From Halorhabdus rudnickae (GTDB lineage Archaea; Halobacteriota; Halobacteria; Halobacteriales; Haloarculaceae), in the NCBI RefSeq assembly GCF_900880625.1, contig NZ_CAAHFB010000001.1:1178001-1242000 (forward strand): 64,000 bases of DNA, given 5' to 3'. How positions within the stretch are numbered: the first letter of the stretch is position 1; each line of letters opens with the position of its first letter. The notes beneath the pieces were generated by a model. It did no database searches. It was not told the DNA's origin and saw nothing but the letters and a program-made list of their open reading frames with translations. Shown one piece after another: positions 1 to 8,988 of the stretch. A program made the translations under genes and the position numbers.

Positions 1-137
1 TTCTCTGTTACTTTGACGTGCTTCTGATCATCATCTTGCTTCCCAAATGCTTCACCGATAAATGATGCACTGACAGCTGATCCAGCCATGAGCTTCAGGA
101 ATCCTCTTCTAAAGCTCGATGAAAGTTCATCTGACAT
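1..137 (-). CDS. N-terminal part of a Tat-exported protein (runs off the window)
   Basis: Only the first 45 codons lie in the window; the gene continues past base 1. The start is ATG at 137. Residues 9-15 read F-R-R-G-F-L-K, a good twin-arginine motif, followed by a moderately hydrophobic stretch (LMAGSAVSASFIG). From about residue 30 the chain becomes hydrophilic and Asp/Lys-rich. This is a Tat signal peptide, so the mature protein should be folded in the cytoplasm and exported. Function cannot be told from the fragment. Codon use is less GC-rich than in the genes to the right, suggesting that the left flank belongs to an accessory region. Confidence 0.6.
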   Translation of the reverse strand, partial: MSDELSSSFRRGFLKLMAGSAVSASFIGEAFGKQDDDQKHVKVTE

Positions 138-456
138 AGCAAATAAGAAAATAACAACCATCTACTTAAACATTATGATCTAAATACATTCCTAAGCTAT
201 GATTAATTTGAATAATAATGTTAGTTGTTGTGGGAAATGTAATAAAAGTATTAAAAAAGAATCGTACTAAATATAGTCTTGTTGCATAATCAAGCTATTT
301 TAGTTTTTATTCATATCATATGCTGCATCCAAAATTTCAAAAATATAATCAAGGTCGAATATCGGAACAGATATGGTATTAATCGTAAAGATGTACCCTG
401 CCCAAATTTGCCGTAACTCGTGGTTATACGTGCTTCGAGATATATGCATACGAAAC
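138..456. other. AT-rich intergenic region upstream of metY
   Basis: About 320 bases with no convincing gene. It is strikingly AT-rich against the GC-rich genome and has several poly-A/T tracts. It carries the divergent promoters of the Tat protein on the left and metY on the right. A possible foreign-DNA boundary lies here. Confidence 0.5.
422..432 (+). promoter_or_regulatory. candidate TATA box of metY-metX
   Basis: The TTATAC core in GGTTATACGTG lies about 25-30 bases before the metY ATG at 457. That is the usual haloarchaeal spacing for a leaderless or near-leaderless transcript. Confidence 0.4.
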
Positions 457-1749
457 ATGAGCGAGCAGGAGCCTTCGCATTTCGGAACTCGGTGTCTCCA
501 CGCCGGCCAATCGCCCGATCCCGAGACCGGCGCGGTCGCACCGGCGATCCACCAGACCACCTCCTACGCCTTCGAGGACGCCGACCGGGCCGCTGATCTC
601 TACGCCCTGGAGGCCGAGGGGAACATCTACAGTCGCTTCGACAATCCGACCGTGCGGACCTTAGAGCGGCGACTCGCGTCCCTAGAGGAAGGCGTCGACG
701 CCGTCGCGACGGCCTCGGGGATGGCCGCTCTGGACGCGACGACGACCGTCCTCGCGAGCGCGGGAGACAACATCGTCTCGGCCTCCTCGATCTATGGGGG
801 CACCCACTCCTATCTGACGACGACCGCCCGCGATCGCGGCATCGAGGCACAGTTCGTCGACACACTCGAGTATGAGGCCTACGCCGAAGCCATCGACGAG
901 AATACCGCGTACGTCCACCTTGAGACGATCGGCAACCCATCGCTGGTGACGCCCGACCTCGAACGGGTCGCGGACGTCGCCCACGAGCACGGCGCGCCGC
1001 TGGTCGTGGACAACACCTTCGCGACGCCGTATCTCTGTAATCCGATCGAACACGGTGCGGACGTGGTCTGGGAGTCGACGACGAAGTGGATCCACGGCTC
1101 CGGGACGACAATCGGCGGCGTCGTGGTTGACGGCGGGAGCTTCCCCTGGACGGAGTACTCCGAAAAGTACCCCGCGCTGGGAGACAGTGTTGGCGCGCTC
1201 GATGGCGACAGTTTCGCCGATCGCTTCGGTGACCGAGCGTTTGCCGTGGCAACTCGCCAGCGGGCCGTCCGGAACGTCGGCGACGGCCAGAAGCCCTTCG
1301 ACGCCTGGACGACGCTGCAGGGCTCGGAAACCCTTTCGCTCAGGATGGAACGCCACTGCGAGAACGCCACGCGAGTCGCAGAGTTCCTCGCCGAACACTC
1401 CGCGGTCGAATGGGTGTCCTATCCAGGACTCGAAAGCCACGAAACCCACGAAAACGCGAGCGAGTACCTCGACGGTGGATACGGCGGGATGGTGACGTTC
1501 GGCCTCTCTGGGGGCTTCGAGGCCGGCCAGCGACTCTGTGAGGAGACAGACCTCGCGCAGTTCCTCGCGAACGTCGGCGACGCCAAGACGCTGGTCATCC
1601 ATCCCGCCTCGACGACCCACGCGAAACTTTCGCCCGAGGAACAGCGCGCCAGCGGCGTCGCGCCGGACATGATACGGCTGTCGGTCGGGATCGAAGACGT
1701 CAGAGACATCATTGCGGACCTCGAAGACGGGATCGAATTAGCCACATGA
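457..1749 (+). CDS. metY: O-acetylhomoserine aminocarboxypropyltransferase (sulfhydrylase)
   Basis: A 430-residue PLP enzyme of the Cys/Met metabolism family that makes homocysteine from O-acetylhomoserine and sulfide. Family signatures are the N-terminal CLHAGQ...[13 protein letters not shown], the YSRFDNPT segment, SGMAA, and the PLP lysine K210 in ESTTKWIHG. The C-terminal [10 protein letters not shown] and SVGIED segments are also typical. I start at the ATG at 457; an in-frame extension to 373 is AT-rich, lacks family similarity and would cover the promoter. The stop overlaps the metX start by 4 bases (ATGA), so the two are translationally coupled and supply consecutive methionine steps. 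Confidence 0.93.
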   Translation: MSEQEPSHFGTRCLHAGQSPDPETGAVAPAIHQTTSYAFEDADRAADLYALEAEGNIYSRFDNPTVRTLERRLASLEEGVDAVATASGMAALDATTTVLASAGDNIVSASSIYGGTHSYLTTTARDRGIEAQFVDTLEYEAYAEAIDENTAYVHLETIGNPSLVTPDLERVADVAHEHGAPLVVDNTFATPYLCNPIEHGADVVWESTTKWIHGSGTTIGGVVVDGGSFPWTEYSEKYPALGDSVGALDGDSFADRFGDRAFAVATRQRAVRNVGDGQKPFDAWTTLQGSETLSLRMERHCENATRVAEFLAEHSAVEWVSYPGLESHETHENASEYLDGGYGGMVTFGLSGGFEAGQRLCEETDLAQFLANVGDAKTLVIHPASTTHAKLSPEEQRASGVAPDMIRLSVGIEDVRDIIADLEDGIELAT

Positions 1750-2975
1750 CGGTCACCGCCGAACGCGAGACGGCTTCTATCGGTGAATTCGAGTTCGAGT
1801 GCGGGGAGACGATCCCCGAACTCGAGGTCGCCTACGAGGCCTACGGCGAGTTCGAGGGCGACAACGCGGTACTGGTCTGTCACGCCCTGACCGGCTCCGC
1901 CCACGTCGCCGCCCATCCCGACGCTGACGACGCCACCAGCGGCCAGGCCCGCGCGTGGTGGGACGATATCGTCGGTCCTGGCAAGGCCATCGACACCACC
2001 GAGTACTACGTCGTCTGTGCGAACGTCCCCGGCTCCTGTTATGGGACGACCGGCCCCGCGAGCACGAACCCGGAGACCGGCGAACCCTACGGCACCGACT
2101 TCCCGCCGGTGACAGTCACCGACTGGACGGAGGCTCAGCGCGCTTTGCTCGACGAACTCGGGATCCCGCACCTGCACGCGGTGGTTGGCGGCAGCGTCGG
2201 CGGGATGAACGTCCTCGAGTGGGCCAAACGCCACCCGGATCACGTCGACCGGATCGCCACGATCGCTACCTCGGCCCGCCTTGACGCACAGTCACTCGCC
2301 CTCCATGGCATCAAGCGCCGGGCGATCACCAGCGACCCAGCCTGGGATGGCGGCGACTACTACGACGACGATCATCCACAACCGACGGACGGCATGGCCC
2401 TGGCTCGTCAGATCGGTCACGTGATGTACCTCTCGAAGGCCTCGATGGACCGAAAGTTCGGCCGCCGGTCAGCGGGCAGGGAAGCGACGCGGGCCTTCCC
2501 CGAGGAGCCCGCGGCCGCCTTCTTCCCGTATCGCGACGTGGAGTCGTATCTCGACTACCAGGCCGAGAAGTTCGTTGGCCGCTTCGATCCCAATTCCTTT
2601 CTGGCGATGACTCGCGCGACCGAGAACTACGATCTCGCCTCCGGCTTCGAATCGGACACTGACGCGCTCGCGGCCTTCGAAGGACAAGCCCTACTGATGT
2701 CCTTTACCTCCGATTGGCACTTCACCGTCGCCCAGACGGAGTCGCTAGCTGACTCGCTCCGGGAGACCGGGGTCGACACCGCTCACCACGTCGTCGAGTC
2801 CGACCACGGCCACGACGCGTTCCTCGTCGAGCCCGAGAACGTCGGCCCGCCGCTCGCAGACTTCCTCGCGGAAGGCGTTACCGGATCGGCGGTCACGGAT
2901 ACCGCCGACGGGGCGGACGAATCATCCCCCAAGAGTGATTTCGCGCCCGTCCACACCAGCCTCTTCTCGCCGTGA
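1746..2975 (+). CDS. metX: homoserine O-acetyltransferase
   Basis: A 409-residue alpha/beta hydrolase that acetylates homoserine and so supplies the metY substrate. The nucleophile elbow is GGSVGGM with Ser150. The other triad residues are likely Asp323 (SFTSDWHF) and His356 (GHDAFL), both in typical MetX context. The N-terminal half carries the family segment [10 protein letters not shown] and the [14 protein letters not shown] strand. The last 25 residues or so form a low-complexity acidic/Ser tail beyond the core. It overlaps metY by 4 bases, so the pair is an operon. Confidence 0.92.
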   Translation: MTVTAERETASIGEFEFECGETIPELEVAYEAYGEFEGDNAVLVCHALTGSAHVAAHPDADDATSGQARAWWDDIVGPGKAIDTTEYYVVCANVPGSCYGTTGPASTNPETGEPYGTDFPPVTVTDWTEAQRALLDELGIPHLHAVVGGSVGGMNVLEWAKRHPDHVDRIATIATSARLDAQSLALHGIKRRAITSDPAWDGGDYYDDDHPQPTDGMALARQIGHVMYLSKASMDRKFGRRSAGREATRAFPEEPAAAFFPYRDVESYLDYQAEKFVGRFDPNSFLAMTRATENYDLASGFESDTDALAAFEGQALLMSFTSDWHFTVAQTESLADSLRETGVDTAHHVVESDHGHDAFLVEPENVGPPLADFLAEGVTGSAVTDTADGADESSPKSDFAPVHTSLFSP

Positions 2976-3065
2976 CGTGGTGAGTGAACCCTCGTCGGGG
3001 ACGACAGGGGTTCGTGAAGCCTGACAGGAAAGTTAATGAGCAAGGAGACAATGGTATGAAATAAC

Positions 3066-3359
3066 ATGACAGATAATCCGGGAGAGACAAAAGTAAGCTT
3101 CGGGACGACAGTGTACGACGCCGATGGCAACAAACTGGGCACGATCCGTGGCTTCGACGAGCACGGGTTCTACGTCACGACCGACGAAGGGATCGCCGCC
3201 ATGTCCGGTAAACACCTCGCCAGCGGTCGCGGCGGCGAGGCCGAGCTGATGTGGCGCTGTTGGTCCTGCGGGGAGATGGGTGACATCGAAGAGATCCCGG
3301 AGACCTGTCCGGCCTGTGGCGCACCGAAAGAGGATATTTACTACTGGCAGGAGGACTGA
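3066..3359 (+). CDS. rubredoxin-like zinc-ribbon protein (DUF7130-type)
   Basis: A 97-residue protein in two parts. The N-terminal 60 residues form a small beta-rich domain (SFGTTVYDADGNKLGTIRGFD) resembling a PRC-barrel-like fold. The C-terminal 35 residues are rubredoxin-like: W-R-C-W-S-C-G then C-P-A-C-G, ending in E-D-I-Y-Y-W-Q-E-D. Four cysteines could bind iron or zinc. The family is widespread in haloarchaea, and a metal-binding or electron-transfer role is an inference. A TTAATG-like AT stretch about 30 bases upstream may be its promoter. Confidence 0.8.
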   Translation: MTDNPGETKVSFGTTVYDADGNKLGTIRGFDEHGFYVTTDEGIAAMSGKHLASGRGGEAELMWRCWSCGEMGDIEEIPETCPACGAPKEDIYYWQED

Positions 3360-3428
3360 ACGGGCGACGCTCGGCTCACACGCCGGGCGATGCGGCCATT
3401 TTTGTAATCTCGGGGACAAGGTGACACT

Positions 3429-3617
3429 ATGCTTCGCGGGCTACTTGGACGGCTGCGTTCGCCTTTCGACGACGAGGAGAGAGTGCAACGCTTCCGGCCC
3501 TCGTTGCTGGACCGGTCGGTACTGTTCGCCCATGGGAGCGGAAGAGACGACGTGGATCGCGAACTCAGCGAAATAAAAGACGAAGCCCGCGAGCTCGAAG
3601 AACACCGACGGAAGTGA
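3429..3617 (+). CDS. small hypothetical protein
   Basis: A 62-residue, highly charged protein with GC3-biased codons. The C-terminal half (EIKDEARELEEHRRK) is predicted to be a helix or short coiled coil. No recognised family. It sits 54 bases before panE on the same strand and may be co-transcribed with it. Confidence 0.6.
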   Translation: MLRGLLGRLRSPFDDEERVQRFRPSLLDRSVLFAHGSGRDDVDRELSEIKDEARELEEHRRK

Positions 3618-3671
3618 GCGTCCGTCCCGGATCCGGTACCGTCTTGCGCCCGGGGAACGGACGGTCGGTCG

Positions 3672-4568
3672 ATGGACATCGTCGTCTTCGGTGCCGGCAG
3701 CCTGGGAAGCCTGATCGGGGGGCTGTTGGCCCAGGAGCATCCGGTCACACTGGTCGGACGAGAGCCCCACGTCCGGGCGGTCAACGAGTCGGGACTGACT
3801 GTCACAGGGGACATCCAGATCGAAGTCAGCCCCGTCGGTCGGACGACCATCCCGGCGGAAGCGGATCTGGTGATTGTCACCGTCAAAGCCTACGACACGC
3901 CGACCGCCGCCGCGGCGTTGTCGGACTGTGCGTGCGACGCCGTCCTCTCCCTACAGAACGGCATGGGCAACGAGGAGACGCTCTCTGAGGCGCTCTCGGC
4001 GGATGTCCTGGCGGGGACGACAACCTACGGCGCGATCCAAGACGAACCCGGGACTGTCCGGTGTACCGGCCGTGGCGAAGTCGTCATTGGGCCACCCGAC
4101 GGCGGATCGAGTTCACTGGCCGACCGGATCGGCGGGGTATTCGAAGCGGGGGGGATCGAAACCACCGTCGCGACGGACATGCCCCGCCGCACGTGGGAAA
4201 AACTCGCGATCAACGCCGGAATCAACGCCACGACTGCGCTGGCGCGAGTCCCGAACGGCGCGCTCGCCGAAAAGCCAGCGATGGAGGTGGCTCGCCGCGC
4301 CGCCTGCGAGACTGCCCGGGTCGCACGGCAAGAGGGAGTCGATCTCGACGACCGAACAGCCGTCGACGCGCTCGAAGCGGTGGTCGAAGCGACGGCGGAC
4401 AACCGGTCTTCGATGTATCGCGATATCGAGCGTGGTCGTCGGACGGAAGTGGCATCGATCAACGGCTACGTGGCCGATCACGACGTAAAAACGCCCGTCA
4501 ACGCGACGCTCGCAGCGCTGTTGGAAACGTGGGAACGGGAGAACGTCAGGAGAAGCGAGCCGATCTAA
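3672..4568 (+). CDS. panE: 2-dehydropantoate 2-reductase (ketopantoate reductase family)
   Basis: 298 residues, the usual length. The NADP-binding N-terminus is VVFGAGSLGSLIGGLLA. The family motifs TVKAYDT, LQNGMGNEE, the catalytic-lysine segment RTWEKLAINAGINATTAL and the C-terminal SSMYRDIERGRRTEVASINGYV are all present. It reduces ketopantoate to pantoate; in archaea this feeds pantoate kinase and phosphopantothenate synthetase in CoA synthesis. Its 3' end overlaps the convergent NifU-like gene by 4 bases. Confidence 0.9.
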   Translation: MDIVVFGAGSLGSLIGGLLAQEHPVTLVGREPHVRAVNESGLTVTGDIQIEVSPVGRTTIPAEADLVIVTVKAYDTPTAAAALSDCACDAVLSLQNGMGNEETLSEALSADVLAGTTTYGAIQDEPGTVRCTGRGEVVIGPPDGGSSSLADRIGGVFEAGGIETTVATDMPRRTWEKLAINAGINATTALARVPNGALAEKPAMEVARRAACETARVARQEGVDLDDRTAVDALEAVVEATADNRSSMYRDIERGRRTEVASINGYVADHDVKTPVNATLAALLETWERENVRRSEPI

Positions 4569-4933
4569 AACGGGGCACTCGGCCCCTCGTCACTCTTGCC
4601 ATCGTCGACGCTACCACCCCGGGAGTCGCCCGGTTGGGCACCGCCGCCCATACCGCCCATACCACCGCCGTCCATGCCAGTGTTGGCGTGAACGGTGTCG
4701 ATTTCGGGGATCTCCTTGGTCATACGGGACTTGATCGCCTGGACTGTCATCGGCGAGATGCCACATCCGCTGCAGGCCCCGCCGAGCATGATCGTCACCT
4801 CGCCCGTCTCGGGATCGAGATCCTGGATGGCCGCACTTCCCCCGTGCATCTGGATCTGTGGGAAGTTCCGTCGCAGGAAGTTCGTGACGCGTTCCTCGAG
4901 ATCGGAGCTTCCGTCCTGTGTCTCTGTGCTCAT
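4565..4933 (-). CDS. NifU C-terminal-domain (Nfu-type) iron-sulfur scaffold protein
   Basis: 122 residues. The NifU-like domain spans about residues 10-80 and contains the CxxC motif A-C-S-G-C-G-I-S, expected to bind an Fe-S cluster between subunits. Other family features are the FLRRNFPQIQMHGG start of the domain and MTVQAIKSRM after the cysteines. The tail is Gly/Met-rich (GGGMGGMGGG) and disordered. I start at the ATG at 4933, as in-frame upstream sequence lacks coding character. Likely role: Fe-S cluster carriage to apoproteins. Confidence 0.88.
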   Translation of the reverse strand: MSTETQDGSSDLEERVTNFLRRNFPQIQMHGGSAAIQDLDPETGEVTIMLGGACSGCGISPMTVQAIKSRMTKEIPEIDTVHANTGMDGGGMGGMGGGAQPGDSRGGSVDDGKSDEGPSAPF

Positions 4934-5018
4934 GGCTTGATTTAAGTTGGCGGTGGGAGCGTTTAGGCCTTTGGTATCCGACAATACCCTACCACGAGAG
5001 GGGCACCGAGAAACTCGA

Positions 5019-5384
5019 TCAAGCCAGGTCGAAAACGTCACTCAACTGGTCGGCGATCTCGGCACGGTAGTCCTCGAGGGCGGCCTCGACGCGCTTGCGG
5101 TCGCGATCCGGCAATCGATCGGCGGCGTCGTCGGGCACTTCGATCCGGAAATCGCCGGCATACTCTCGCGAACTGTGTCCGCTGGCGTCGTCTCCGGAGG
5201 GTTGGGCCTCACTCCCCTCGTAGAACGGCTCGCTCTCGCTGAGGATCGCCTGGTCGATCGCGTGTACCAGCTCCGAGTCGTAGCGCTCGCTCATCGCCTC
5301 GAAGGCCCTGGTGTATGCCTGCTGGAGTTCCGTAAAGTAGTGTTCGTACTTGTCCTCGAAGCGGTCCGGATCGAAATCACTCAT
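5019..5384 (-). CDS. DUF5783-type haloarchaeal protein
   Basis: 121 residues with no characterised function. The N-terminal half (FDPDRFEDKYEHYFTELQQAY, then YDSELVHAIDQAILSESEPFYEG) matches my memory of DUF5783. A variable linker follows, then a helical C-terminal part (PDRDRKRVEAALEDYRAEI). Acidic, no signal peptide. Start taken at ATG 5384; ATG 5387 one codon upstream is equally possible. It precedes the NifU-like gene on the same strand with an 85-base gap. Confidence 0.75.
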   Translation of the reverse strand: MSDFDPDRFEDKYEHYFTELQQAYTRAFEAMSERYDSELVHAIDQAILSESEPFYEGSEAQPSGDDASGHSSREYAGDFRIEVPDDAADRLPDRDRKRVEAALEDYRAEIADQLSDVFDLA

Positions 5385-5471
5385 CATAGCGGGCTTCCCG
5401 ACGACCGGAGAAAAAGTCACCGTCGCCGGCAGTCGATCACTTCAGGCCCGACCGGGGGTCCGAAAGTACCG

Positions 5472-5741
5472 TTACTTCTCGTCATCGGCCGCAATCGGAA
5501 TGCGTGCCCGGTTCCCGGGGAACGAAAGGACGTACAGTGCGACCCCGACGACACCCGCAAAGACGATACCCGCAACGACGATCAACGCGTCGGCTGACGT
5601 GAAGAGATCGCCCGGCGGGACCGTACCGTTCAACACTAATACGAGTTCGAGAACTAACAGCGTCAACATCACTCCGAAGGCGAAACCGGCGCCCAACAAC
5701 AACCGCTCCTTGTCACCGACAGTGTCCATGCTCCCTGACAT
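5472..5741 (-). CDS. small two-helix membrane protein
   Basis: 89 residues with two clear transmembrane segments, about residues 15-38 (LLLGAGFAFGVMLTLLVLELVLVL) and 52-72 (IVVAGIVFAGVVGVALYVLSF), joined by a short polar loop. Both ends are charged. No family recognised; this is a common type of haloarchaeal hypothetical. A TTTATAACC element at 5766-5774 on the template side sits about 26 bases upstream of the ATG. Confidence 0.7.
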   Translation of the reverse strand: MSGSMDTVGDKERLLLGAGFAFGVMLTLLVLELVLVLNGTVPPGDLFTSADALIVVAGIVFAGVVGVALYVLSFPGNRARIPIAADDEK

Positions 5742-5865
5742 TGCCCGTTACTACATTCTCGGTTTGTTTATAACCCCACTGTGGGCCTCACGTCGAGAAA
5801 GAACTACTTTGAATATAGCACTATGTGATTTATTTTAGAGACCCACGCAGACAGTCCAGGTCGAC

Positions 5866-7275
5866 TCACGCCAGTTGCTCGACGACACACTCCTCGAACC
5901 GGTCGATGAACGCCTCTTGGGAACCGCCCGGAATCGTCGCCCCGGCAGCGATGTCATGTCCGCCACCGTCGCCACCGACGGCCCGGCTCGCCGTCCCGAC
6001 CGCCGCCGACAGATCCAATCCGCGTCCGACGAGTTCGGCAGTTCCCCGGGCGGAAACTTTGATCTCCTGGTCGGATTTCTCGGCGAAAGCGACGATCGGT
6101 CGATCGCGATCGACGCCCGAAGTACCAAAGGCCATGCCGGCGACGATGCCGACGATCGTCTCCCTGATCGCCTCGCCCGCGTCGAAGAACTGGACGGACG
6201 GGCGGGTTTCGACCCCATGCTCGCGAACCCACTCCAGACCCTCCGAGAGGTTTCGTCGGTGATTCGCGAGCAGTCGACGAGCACGATCGAGTGCGTCGCC
6301 TCGATCACCCAGGCAAACGGCGAGTCCGACGTCGGCGCGTTCGTATCGTGCAGTCGCGTTCAATAACGTCGAAAACTCGCTTGCATCACGGAGTTCAGTC
6401 CCTTTGGACACTCCAGGGAACGTATACGTAGTCCCGACCAGCGAATCCAGTGCATCGGCTGAGACACCACGATCGACTCCCCGCTGGAGAAGCGCGCTGA
6501 TGACTGACTGGCGTTCCGCCATCGAGAGGTCGACCCAGCGTCGCCACTCGCCGTCGTCCTTCAGCGGGATCCCCACGGACTCGAGAAACTGGATCGACCC
6601 GCTCTGGTCGCCCGAAACGCCGGGGATCCGTGGTCGATCCGCGTATTCGAGGAGTTTCGGCAGGGGACGGGTCTGGGTCCCGTAGAGTGCCAGATCCGTT
6701 CCTTCCTTGAGGATGTCGGCTTCGACACCCTCGGCGACGATCTCGCGGTTCGCTCCGACGAGTTCGCCGTCGACGGCCTGCATGTCCCCGACGGCACCCA
6801 CGACTGCCAGCTTCGCGAGGTCCCGATTGTCGACATCCGCTTCCAGGGCGCGCGCGAGCAAATAACACGCACCAGCACCGGATAGCTCGGACGCGCCGTC
6901 AATCCCCTCCAGTAGCGGGTTGAGATGATACTGCGTCTCGGCGTCGGCTGGCTGGTGGTGATCGACGATAATCGGTTCGAAGTCGCCACGGGCCGCGTGC
7001 TCGGCGATGGTCTCGAGTTGCCCGCTTCCAAAATCAGTGAACAGGACGGTTTCGAACTCACGGGCAGCGATCGAGGCGATCTCTTCGTCATCGAGTTGAT
7101 TTTTGAAGACGAGCTCCGTCGGGACGCCCGCCCGTTCGAGGGCCTGAGCGGCGATCGCCGCACTCGTCAGTCCGTCGGCGTCGATGTGAGAGGCCAACAA
7201 GACATCGTCGACGCTCCGAAGCCGATCGGCACAAGCCCGGGCTCGATCGGCCAACTCGGGGACGGGAACCATCAT
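5866..7275 (-). CDS. DHH-family phosphoesterase / RecJ-like single-strand-specific exonuclease
   Basis: 469 residues. DHH motifs are visible: LLASHIDADGLTSAA (residues about 27-40), VLFTDFGSG, and the name-giving VDHHQPAD. A conserved AVVGAVGDMQ follows. The C-terminal DHHA1 domain ends with GGDGGGHDIAAGATIP, the substrate-binding glycine-rich loop. This is the archaeal RecJ/GAN-like group; some members bind GINS in the replisome, others act in repair. The 5'-3' exonuclease assignment is from family knowledge. Alternative in-frame starts exist among the first methionines. Confidence 0.85.
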   Translation of the reverse strand: MMVPVPELADRARACADRLRSVDDVLLASHIDADGLTSAAIAAQALERAGVPTELVFKNQLDDEEIASIAAREFETVLFTDFGSGQLETIAEHAARGDFEPIIVDHHQPADAETQYHLNPLLEGIDGASELSGAGACYLLARALEADVDNRDLAKLAVVGAVGDMQAVDGELVGANREIVAEGVEADILKEGTDLALYGTQTRPLPKLLEYADRPRIPGVSGDQSGSIQFLESVGIPLKDDGEWRRWVDLSMAERQSVISALLQRGVDRGVSADALDSLVGTTYTFPGVSKGTELRDASEFSTLLNATARYERADVGLAVCLGDRGDALDRARRLLANHRRNLSEGLEWVREHGVETRPSVQFFDAGEAIRETIVGIVAGMAFGTSGVDRDRPIVAFAEKSDQEIKVSARGTAELVGRGLDLSAAVGTASRAVGGDGGGHDIAAGATIPGGSQEAFIDRFEECVVEQLA

Positions 7276-7512
7276 TCTCCGTTGGGTCTCTCCACGATAA
7301 AAACGCCAGGTTCGAATGAATAAACCACTTATAGGTATATCAAATTTCGAGTGAGGGGCGAACAGGAGTGGTGGCGATCGAACACCCGGTGCTGTCGAGT
7401 AATCGTCCGCCTCACGATCGATGGCCGGAGATCTGAGAGTTGATCCACACTCTCGAGGTGAGTACGCACCTCAACCGGCACTCGAAGAAGGTACCGGCCG
7501 GATTGTGGCGAC

Positions 7513-7716
7513 TCAGTCAGAGCGGTCAGCGACCTTCTCCGCCAGTTCACCGATGTCGACGCGTTTCTCGCCGATCGTGGCCCCGACCAGTGCCCCGACT
7601 CCAGCACCAGAGCTGGCGGCCTTCCGGCTGAGCAATCCACCGACTGCAGCCCCGATGGCTCCGCCGATAGCCGCAAACTTCGCTCGGCTCAACGCTTTAT
7701 CGGTTCGTTTTCCCAT
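7513..7716 (-). CDS. small glycine-zipper membrane protein
   Basis: 67 residues. The middle is a glycine-zipper-like stretch (AAIGGAIGAAVGGLLSRKAASSGAGVGALVGATIG), able to form two short membrane helices, between charged ends. Codon use fits the chromosome. Function unknown; similar proteins are common in haloarchaea. Confidence 0.65.
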   Translation of the reverse strand: MGKRTDKALSRAKFAAIGGAIGAAVGGLLSRKAASSGAGVGALVGATIGEKRVDIGELAEKVADRSD

Positions 7717-7769
7717 ATCAGTGGGGACGGACGAACGAGGGATAAATCTATGCTCGAAATCCGGGGGTC

Positions 7770-8458
7770 GTGTTTAGTTTAGCGAGTTCGACCATGTTGC
7801 GAAGCTTTGAAGCCACTTTTCGGCTGTTTCCGGTTCGGCGTGGCTGAAACAGTTTGAGAACGAAGAGGTACGGTATTTCACCTCACGGAAGATACGTTTG
7901 ATGCTGTTCCGATTTCCGCTGCGTTCAACCTGAAATCGGAGCCCTGCTCGTTGCAGTGCAGCTTGGAGATGTCGGGCTCCATCGACGAGAAACACAGCGT
8001 TTTCGACATCATATTTCTCGCGGAGTTTCTGCAGGAACATCTCAGTCAACGCGGTCGTAGTCGTCGAATACAGCCGAATATGCAGTAATTTGCTCGTTTC
8101 TGGATTCGCTGCAGCATACAGCTAGTACTGCTGATCGTTGATTCGAACCACTGTTTCGTCGAGTGCGATCTGATCCGGTTCTTTCCCAGTGCCTGGCTGT
8201 AAATCGGTCTTTTGAGCCCAATCGTGGATTGCTTTCCGCAAGCGTTGGACACCGAACTTATCAAGTTCCGAAATTGCATTCGAAAGTGATAGTCCAGACA
8301 AATACAAGCGAATACCAAGCTCCACCAGCCGGCGCGGTGTCCGTTCGTGCTCCACAAATTCTAACTCGATTCAATCGCTACTGCCGCTGAAGCGGGCGAT
8401 CTCGATCATGAATCATCCGACAATCACCACGCCTCACGTTTCACGCGCAACTAAACAC
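7770..8458 (-). mobile_element. degenerate IS6-type insertion sequence (ISH14-like)
   Basis: About 690 bases, bounded by short imperfect terminal inverted repeats that share GTGTTTAGTT (7770-7779) with its reverse complement AACTAAACAC (8449-8458). It carries one transposase pseudogene that fills the element, the layout and size of haloarchaeal IS6 elements. I see no clean 8-base target duplication, so the copy is old or the ends have drifted. Confidence 0.8.
7774..8409 (-). pseudogene. IS6-family transposase with two nonsense codons
   Basis: A single open frame of 211 codons from ATG 8409 is broken by two in-frame stops and nothing else. Codon 13 is TGA (in ...FSGSSD-stop-IELEFVEHERTP) and codon 96 is TAG (in INDQQY-stop-LYAA). 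In the family both positions are Trp (DWIELEF; QQYWLYAA). The DDE core is recognisable: IALDETVVRIN, then VFLVDGARHLQ, then ERSGNRNSIKRIFREVKYRT. Two independent Trp-to-stop changes without frameshifts mean the protein is not made full length. Confidence 0.85.
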
Positions 8459-8619
8459 CGCCACAGAATTGCAAAATCATAATCCTATATCTTGATATCC
8501 CACTTGGGCACTTCTGGAGTTGCTATACGATATACTACGTGGCTCAACTATACTTGAGCCTGAATCGACTGGGCGTACGATCACCTATCAATTTATGCCT
8601 CAGGTTTGAAGCGAGTTCT
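8459..8619. other. promoter region of the MazG-like gene
   Basis: 160 bases between the IS remnant and the MazG-like gene, more AT-rich than the chromosome. TATACGATATACTA near 8524-8537 and CTATACTTGA near 8548 are candidate TATA elements. An in-frame upstream extension to 8539 lacks coding character. Confidence 0.35.
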
Positions 8620-8988
8620 ATGTCTGATGACTGGGATCACCTAACGGAACGCTACGCAAAGTTTGTCTCTGACCGCGACTGGGACCAATTCCACACACCG
8701 CAGAACCTAGCGATTGCGGCCTCAGTTGAAGCCAACGAGTTACTCGAGAATTTTCTCTGGTTCGAAGACCCCTCAAGTGAATCTGTTCAGGAAGACGATG
8801 AACTGATGGCGGCGGTCCGTGACGAGATGGCAGACGTAATGATCTACATGATTGGACTCGCTAATCAGCTCGATATTGATCTCCAGGCTGCTGTAGCTGA
8901 GAAGATAGAGCGCAACGAGGAGCGATTCGATGAGGAACGCGTCGATGAAATCAATGAATATCTCACCGACTGGCAGGAGGATGATTAA
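8620..8988 (+). CDS. MazG-like nucleotide pyrophosphohydrolase
   Basis: 122 residues, all-alpha. It resembles the short RS21-C6/MazG-like group, which hydrolyses (d)NTPs such as dCTP to the monophosphate. Visible motifs are WDQFHTPQNLAIAASVEANELLE, giving the first acidic metal-binding helix, and DEMADVMIYMIGLANQLDID, giving the second E..D pair. It is the first gene of the accessory island. Its stop overlaps the convergent nuclease gene by 4 bases. Housekeeping nucleotide clean-up is possible, but small MazG-like proteins also occur in phages and defence islands. Confidence 0.85.
   Translation: MSDDWDHLTERYAKFVSDRDWDQFHTPQNLAIAASVEANELLENFLWFEDPSSESVQEDDELMAAVRDEMADVMIYMIGLANQLDIDLQAAVAEKIERNEERFDEERVDEINEYLTDWQEDD

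Noticed and set aside
311-1252. Long minus-strand frame rich in Arg and Ser opposite metY
   Set aside because: It has the composition expected of the antisense of a GC-rich gene; the plus strand encodes a clear MetY.
682-2243. Overlapping minus-strand frames opposite metY-metX
   Set aside because: Shadows of two confident enzymes with GC3-biased codons on the plus strand.
4521-4536. GGAAACG-containing sequence like an origin box inside panE
   Set aside because: It lies within a confident gene, has a short match only, and there is no neighbouring copy.
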